In this document: positions 59,601 to 64,000 of the stretch, piece by piece | How positions within the stretch are numbered: position 1 is the first letter of the stretch | How the letters are laid out: the number at the start of each line of letters is the position of its first letter | Assembly: GCF_000204055.1 (NCBI RefSeq) | Contig: NW_006768765.1 | Coordinates: 3,111,601 to 3,175,600, forward strand | Origin: Melampsora larici-populina 98AG31 | Taxonomy: Eukaryota; Basidiomycota; Pucciniomycetes; Pucciniales; Melampsoraceae | DNA: 64,000 nucleotides | Direction of reading: 5' to 3' | The notes under the pieces: generated by a model | Told to the model about the DNA's origin: nothing | What the model saw: only the letters and a program-made list of their open reading frames with translations | Databases searched by the model: none | Made by a program: the position numbers and the translations under genes

Positions 59601-60755
59601 ACCATGATATCAAATTCTGAGCATATCATCAAGACCGCTTGACTGATATGTACCCAGAGTTTTGTTGGAAATCTTTGATCACTTCCCTGAGGGTAGGTTG
59701 AGATAGAATTTCCAGCCCTCAAAGTTACACTGAGGATTGGCCAAACCATCTGACGGATGACTCTGAAGAGACATCATCAAATTTTGCAACTCCACATGGC
59801 ACCTCAAGAGCTAAGTGAATTTGGGAAACAATCACCAATGAAACCCACCTCCCCTATCTCGAACTGGCTCATGAAGAATATCAGTAGACGTATGTCTCTG
59901 CTATCTCTGAACAATCTGCAGTATACCTTGCCCCGAAAGGCCGCGAGGTTTTACGAGTGACATAACGTCTTGATGATGGTGTGTAGCGCTCAGCTCTGGT
60001 GACATTTTCCTGGAATCAACATACTGAACTGGATCGAGTAGATCGAGACCAGCTCTGACCGGCTCATTTTGAGTCAGCCGTCGAACACCAGCAAGGACTC
60101 GCTTACCAGGCTTCCATCGGAGCTGTCCGAGGGCCTACGGCATTGCACGGGTTAAACGCGAAATGAAATGACGCAGTTTCGGGTACGGCTGAGTCAGAGT
60201 GCACCTTGATCAATAAAACTCCCTGGCGTCTGGGTCATGGAGCGGGAAACCCGCAAGTAAATGACCTTTGTGTATACACGATCCTCAGTATATCAGAGAG
60301 AGAGGTCTCGTGTCAAATCTTTCATAGGCCAAATGATCACTTGATGCTATGTTATCACTACACCGCAAGAGGCTGCAAGAGGGCGACTGAGCTCAAAAAT
60401 GCCAACAGATATTGCCGTTTGATCCAAGGATCGAAAGAAAGCATCACAGACTCACCTCAATGAGGAATTGATCGATATAACGTGTCCAAATGTGGCAAAA
60501 GGAAGTTCTCGGACTCGCGTTTTGGTAAATGATAGGAATATCTCAGTGGTAGATACTGGACACCATCAATTCCCCATGCGAATCCTTCGGCCAGGCTTCT
60601 TGACAGGGAGTCCAGACCGCAGGGTCGAATTTCCTTCATACATCCTTCATACGTATAAATACTAGCAGATCTCATTCGCACTTTTCATATCATCAAGTTT
60701 TCTAATTCCATCTATCCAACTACCTGCCACTCATCTTTTCATCACAATTTTTATC
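56620..60755. other. 4-kb stretch without a supported gene
   Basis: AT-rich, many short unrelated frames, no splice-consistent gene and no obvious terminal repeats. A T-rich pyrimidine tract with TTCTGATCAG at 59330 looks like an isolated acceptor but no exon chain follows. The last 90 bp before 60756 has CGTATAAATACTAGC (near 60653), a credible TATA box for the next gene. Confidence 0.45.
60650..60662 (+). promoter_or_regulatory. TATA-box-like element for the secreted-protein gene
   Basis: GTATAAATAC lies about 100 bp upstream of the ATG at 60756, followed by a pyrimidine-rich leader (CATCTATCCAACTACC). Position and context fit a core promoter. Confidence 0.5.
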
Positions 60756-61446
60756 ATGAAGATCTCAACCCTCTTTTTCGTCACGCTCGTTGTCCTCGTC
60801 GGCCTGCTATCAAATACGTTAGCGGTAACCTGGTCAAAGAGTTAGAGCGTCTATCTTAGACTATACTTGAAACCTTAATATACTTACAGACGCTTTGTTT
60901 ATCAGATTTTGCCAAAGCAGACATCAACACGTTAAATCCTCTCTTGAATACTATGCAGAGTGACTTTTCAAGCAAGAACTATGCTGGTATCTGGGATTTA
61001 CTTGGGGACAACGGAACTAAAAAGCTCGTGAACAATGTATTTGGTGGGACGACACAGGTCCGAAGCAAGCAAGGTAAGCCACCAATACCAAATGCTCTAG
61101 TTTTTGTTCTACAAAGCTGACTGGAAGGGTATTGTCAGAGTTCATCAACGCCTTTGGCCAATACGAACAATATGGTGAACTGACCTTCACCATTAAATCA
61201 GGTGAGCGCTCTCCCGCTTTTTATCCCGTTCTTTTGCATGTCTGCGGAGGCTAACACATTTGACAAACCAATTTAGCCCAGCTCAAGAGCTCTAGCTCTG
61301 CTAGCCATTACCGCATGGTCCTGAATGGATCCATCAAATTGAACTTCCCAATTGCAATCGTCTTCAGTGCCGACGTCACTTTTGCCGGAAAGAAACCTCA
61401 AGTTGGCAAGGTCTCGGCTGTGACTTTCACCATCAGCACAGCATGA
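60756..61446 (+). CDS. Small secreted protein, 161 aa, four exons
   Basis: Exons 60756-60824, 60890-61073, 61139-61201 and 61277-61446, all GT-AG, in frame. Residues 1-23 are a textbook signal peptide (MKISTLFFVTLVVLVGLLSN), with exon 1 ending exactly at the probable cleavage site (Thr-Leu-Ala). The mature part has one Cys (TLCLSDFAK), a helical segment (INTLNPLLNTMQSDFSS, IWDLLGDNGTKKLV) and then a beta-rich half with GELTFTIKSAQL and KLNFPIAIVFSADVTFAGKK. The helix-then-sheet order recalls NTF2-like cone folds, but this is only a suggestion. Length and signal fit a rust candidate effector. Isolated by long flanks and preceded by a TATA box. Confidence 0.8.
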
Positions 61447-62035
61447 TTTTCTCTTCATCGACAGTCTTATTTTAGTTACAGATCTAATGCGCTAAAACGT
61501 CGGAATCATGTAGTGTCTGAGTCACTCCAGTTTTGTCGTTCTCCATTGTTATTCGATATTATCTACTTTTGCATCTTTTCTTCGTTTCTTCCAATTTATT
61601 TGTTTTTCATTATCAAAATCTTCGTTTTTTTTGCTGTCATGGCTTATATCCGTTTAGACTCATGAATGTCTCGGTCTGATTATCCTGCAATGACCTCAGC
61701 AAGCCGCTTCCGGCACGTCTTTATACTTCTACTTGCGAATAATCTCACTTTGATGAAGTGGCTGGAATTTGTGATGATAACATTTATTGTCCTTAGGGAG
61801 TCACACACACGAGGCACAATGTGTTGACGGTTAAACCATACCAGTGTATGTCGCACTGTCCAAGCCTGTTTACAGAATCCTCAGGTCATATTTTTGGATT
61901 GTGCCTGAACAGTTTGAACAAACAATTGTATCAATGAAGATAGATGTGTCTGAAGTATAACTATTCGTAAGACAAGAAGAATTGAAATACGAAGCACTCA
62001 TACATCCACTACTATCACCAACGCAGCCACAGTTA

Positions 62036-62693
62036 CTGTACTGGTAAAGTATTGTCAATCTAACTTAACTAAGTCCCTCTGGCCCAGACACTTTTTCCTC
62101 ACAAGCTCGGTGTCTGGGAGAGGGACTTAGGAATTATCGGCCTTCCCCAGTGTGTCGGCAGGGCCTTGAAAATGAAAGTTTGGCAGAGAGGTTTTTTCAA
62201 AACGAAAAAACACCCACTTCCTCTCGATCAACCCCCGTGCTCATTTGAACGGGGGATACTTGTGACCACTGCCTTCAGATCTGTCTATTCAGATTGCTTG
62301 TATCTCACTCTGAGCTCTCTCAAAAATGAAAGAAAGAATTTGAAATTTGAAATTTCGTGACTGTACCTTTAAAACGAAATTTAAAAACAATCTGAATAAC
62401 CCATTCTTATTTCTCTTCCAGGAGGATCAATACTCAATCGATGAACTTCGTTCAAAAACCGAAGTTGTTCATCTGAAGGACCTGCAGATTTTGTTCTCTC
62501 CAGAAATTGTGTATTGCACAAACTACAGAAGATGCAAGATTGTAGAAGAGCAGGAACCCAAAAGGCCCTGCTGGTACACCAAAAACAGCCAGTAATTTGC
62601 AAGTCCCTCTCCAGGGCACCGAGCTTGCGAAGGTAAGAAAGCCCCTGCGAGAATTGGGACTTGTGTTAAGTTAGATTGTCAATACTAGTACAG
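62036..62693. mobile_element. 658-bp MITE with TA duplication and 40-bp inverted ends
   Basis: Left CTGTACTGG...GTATTGTCAATCTAACTTAAC and right GTTAAGTTAGATTGTCAATACTAGTACAG are reverse complements with a small indel, flanked by TA on both sides (62034-62035, 62694-62695). Sub-terminal hairpin on the left: AAGTCCCTCTGGCCCAGACAC against GTGTCTGGGAGAGGGACTT. A TA target suggests a Tc1/mariner-type non-autonomous element. The internal frames (62166-62595) show no transposase motif. Confidence 0.72.
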
Positions 62694-62781
62694 TACCTGG
62701 ATTTTTGGATACTACAAATGAAGGTACTTGATACAGTACCTACAGTACTCTGTACAGTACCTACAATAATGGTATTCAAAT

Positions 62782-63221
62782 AGGACCCTGGAAAGCTCCT
62801 GGAGAACAAACCATCCTGAGGGGGTTTTCAGATACCGGTGTTTTGTGAAGTCATGTCACATGGTACCAGAGATGTGACAGGTGCAAAAGATGCGCCTCAA
62901 CAAGGGCTATCAGATGGTACACATGTCTGACCCTGAACATGACTGGTGGCTTGGGAAATGTGTGATTTGTAACTTTTGCCCCCCCAGACCGACGAAAATC
63001 CATACCGGCTCGGGTCGGGTACTTACATATGGATATCTCGGTGATTACACGTGGTACAAAACTGAAAGTATATGTAATCGAGAGCCCTGATCAAGGCGCT
63101 TCTCCTACCACCGAGAAATCCATGTTAACCCACCTCTCCTCGGGGCAAATAGTGAAAGTGTGAGGGCCGGGGCCGGAATGGATCGAGGACGGTTTGTTCT
63201 CCAGGAGCTTTCCGGGGTCCT
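62782..63221. mobile_element. 440-bp MITE with perfect 8-bp target duplication (hAT-like)
   Basis: The ends AGGACCCTGGAAAGCTCC and GGAGCTTTCCGGGGTCCT continue as GAGAACAAACC/GGTTTGTTCTC, about 34 bp with two or three mismatches. ATTCAAAT stands directly outside both ends (62774-62781 and 63222-63229). The 8-bp duplication is typical of hAT elements. No coding capacity. Confidence 0.85.
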
Positions 63222-63243
63222 ATTCAAATCTCGAGAAACCAGT

Positions 63244-63327
63244 CCAAGAAGTGTCAAGAAGTGACATCTAGAAACTTCTTGGACACCTCCAAGATGTTTC
63301 TGGATGTCACCTCTTGACACTTCTCGG
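63244..63327. repeat. Fold-back repeat, 38-bp arms
   Basis: CCAAGAAGTGTCAAGAAG...GAAACTTCTTGG is followed after 6 bp by CCAAGATGTTTC...CTCTTGACACTTCTCGG, its imperfect reverse complement (about four mismatches). It lies 70 bp upstream of the Harbinger-type transposase ATG and could be the terminal region of that element or a separate insertion. Confidence 0.75.
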
Positions 63328-63395
63328 AATATTTGAAAGCACCTTTGAGACCTCTATTCCAAGTACCCTTTGCCAGCTTTGCCTCACATCTCAAG

Positions 63396-64000
63396 ATGCC
63401 GCGCGTCTCATCCCGACAACAAGTCCTACAAGTTCTGAGAAAGGTATCACACCACCTCCTCGCTTATCCCAAAGACAACATACTTCATCTATCTTCAGCA
63501 AAGCATCCCTCAAACACCTCACGATCACTATCAACTCTGCTCCTCCTGCCTCAGTCACTACCAGATCTTCCACTTACGCCAAAAACTCGCTTAACTTTGG
63601 GTTTCATTCTGAAAACTAGAAGGACAGGAAGACTTGAAGACTTTGAATCGAAGACCAACGAAGTAGAATTATGGTTGGCGGAAATGGAACGTGTTGAAAG
63701 TCAGCGATACCTCACTTCAAGAACCCTCCGCGAACGAGATCATGCCCACAAGCTCTTCAATGGGATTATGAACACTTCCGAGAGCATATTCATGAAATTG
63801 GCAAGCTCTCTTTTTTCTTTACAGTCTTTTGAATTGGTTCTAACGACTGCTTTGATGATATAATCAGGCGCGAATGAAAAAAGAAAGCTTTATTACCCTG
63901 TTTCGTAAGATTCAAGGTAGCCAAGTATTCAGAAACCATTCCAGCAATTCTCAAGAAAAGGTTGAAGTCCAACTCTTGGTTGCCCTAGCGAATATGGGCC
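63396..64000 (+). CDS. PIF/Harbinger-type transposase (DDE_Tnp_4 group), 5' part, runs off window
   Basis: Exon 1, 63396-63800, starts MPRVSSRQQVLQVLRKV and is basic and helical, with RYLTSRTLRERDHAHKLF. The next exon starts at 63868 and reads ARMKKESFITLFRKIQG, then QEKVEVQLLVALANMG at the window edge. The (R)MxxxSF...L...I...PVF and (V)EVQLxVAL pattern is typical of the helical N-terminal region of Harbinger-like DDE transposases in rusts. The intron that keeps the frame starts GCAAGC (a GC-AG intron) and ends ATCAG. The catalytic DDE part would lie beyond 64000. Neighbouring MITEs have other duplication lengths, but the TAA-flanked MITE at 51195 is of the type such an enzyme could move. 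Confidence 0.65.

Overview
The window looks like nuclear DNA of a rust fungus (Pucciniales). This is inferred from short GT-AG introns of about 55-110 nt in every recognisable gene, roughly 40 % GC with very AT-rich intergenic DNA, KDZ, FAR1-like, DIRS/Ngaro and Harbinger mobile-element genes, and small multi-exon genes for secreted proteins. A Melampsora-like genome would fit, but the species cannot be read from the sequence. There is one 100-N scaffold gap at 8855-8954.

Layout. 1-8.9 kb is transposon territory: AT-rich tandem repeats and hairpins, a KDZ transposase gene on the minus strand, then a FAR1-like DNA-binding gene whose 3' end runs into a 1.56-kb element bounded by TATAG-rich inverted repeats. 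9-12.7 kb is mostly non-coding and holds a 625-bp MITE with arms of about 200 bp. A 266-aa predicted secreted protein follows at 12.7-13.5 kb. 13.9-24.6 kb holds a minus-strand tyrosine-recombinase retrotransposon (Gag, RT/RNase H, YR) that carries inactivating changes, flanked on both sides by copies of one unidentified dispersed repeat.

26.5-43.6 kb is the gene-rich core: a TMEM198/DUF4203-type membrane protein, riboflavin synthase, the H/ACA pseudouridine synthase CBF5, a CmcJ/NvfI-like oxidoreductase, an unknown six-exon gene, a peroxisomal PCS60-type acyl-CoA synthetase ending in a PTS1 signal, and, divergent from it, a Sae2/CtIP/Ctp1 homologue for DNA double-strand-break resection. A small basic protein gene lies at 46.9-47.9 kb.

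The most unusual locus is 51.0-56.6 kb. About 23 micro-exons, most of 12-54 nt and all symmetric phase 1-1, can be chained in one open frame of about 593 codons ending in a Pro/Thr/Ser/Asn repeat tail. Several micro-exons are paralogous and alternate (A-B-A-B-A-B, later C and D types). A 423-bp MITE with a TAA target duplication sits in what was a coding exon, and its ends create a consensus 5' splice site so that it can be removed as an intron. The right edge (60.7-64 kb) has a second secreted-protein gene, two MITEs of different superfamilies, a fold-back repeat and the 5' part of a Harbinger-type transposase gene that runs off the window.

Exon boundaries were read by eye from splice motifs and reading frame. 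No homology search was run.
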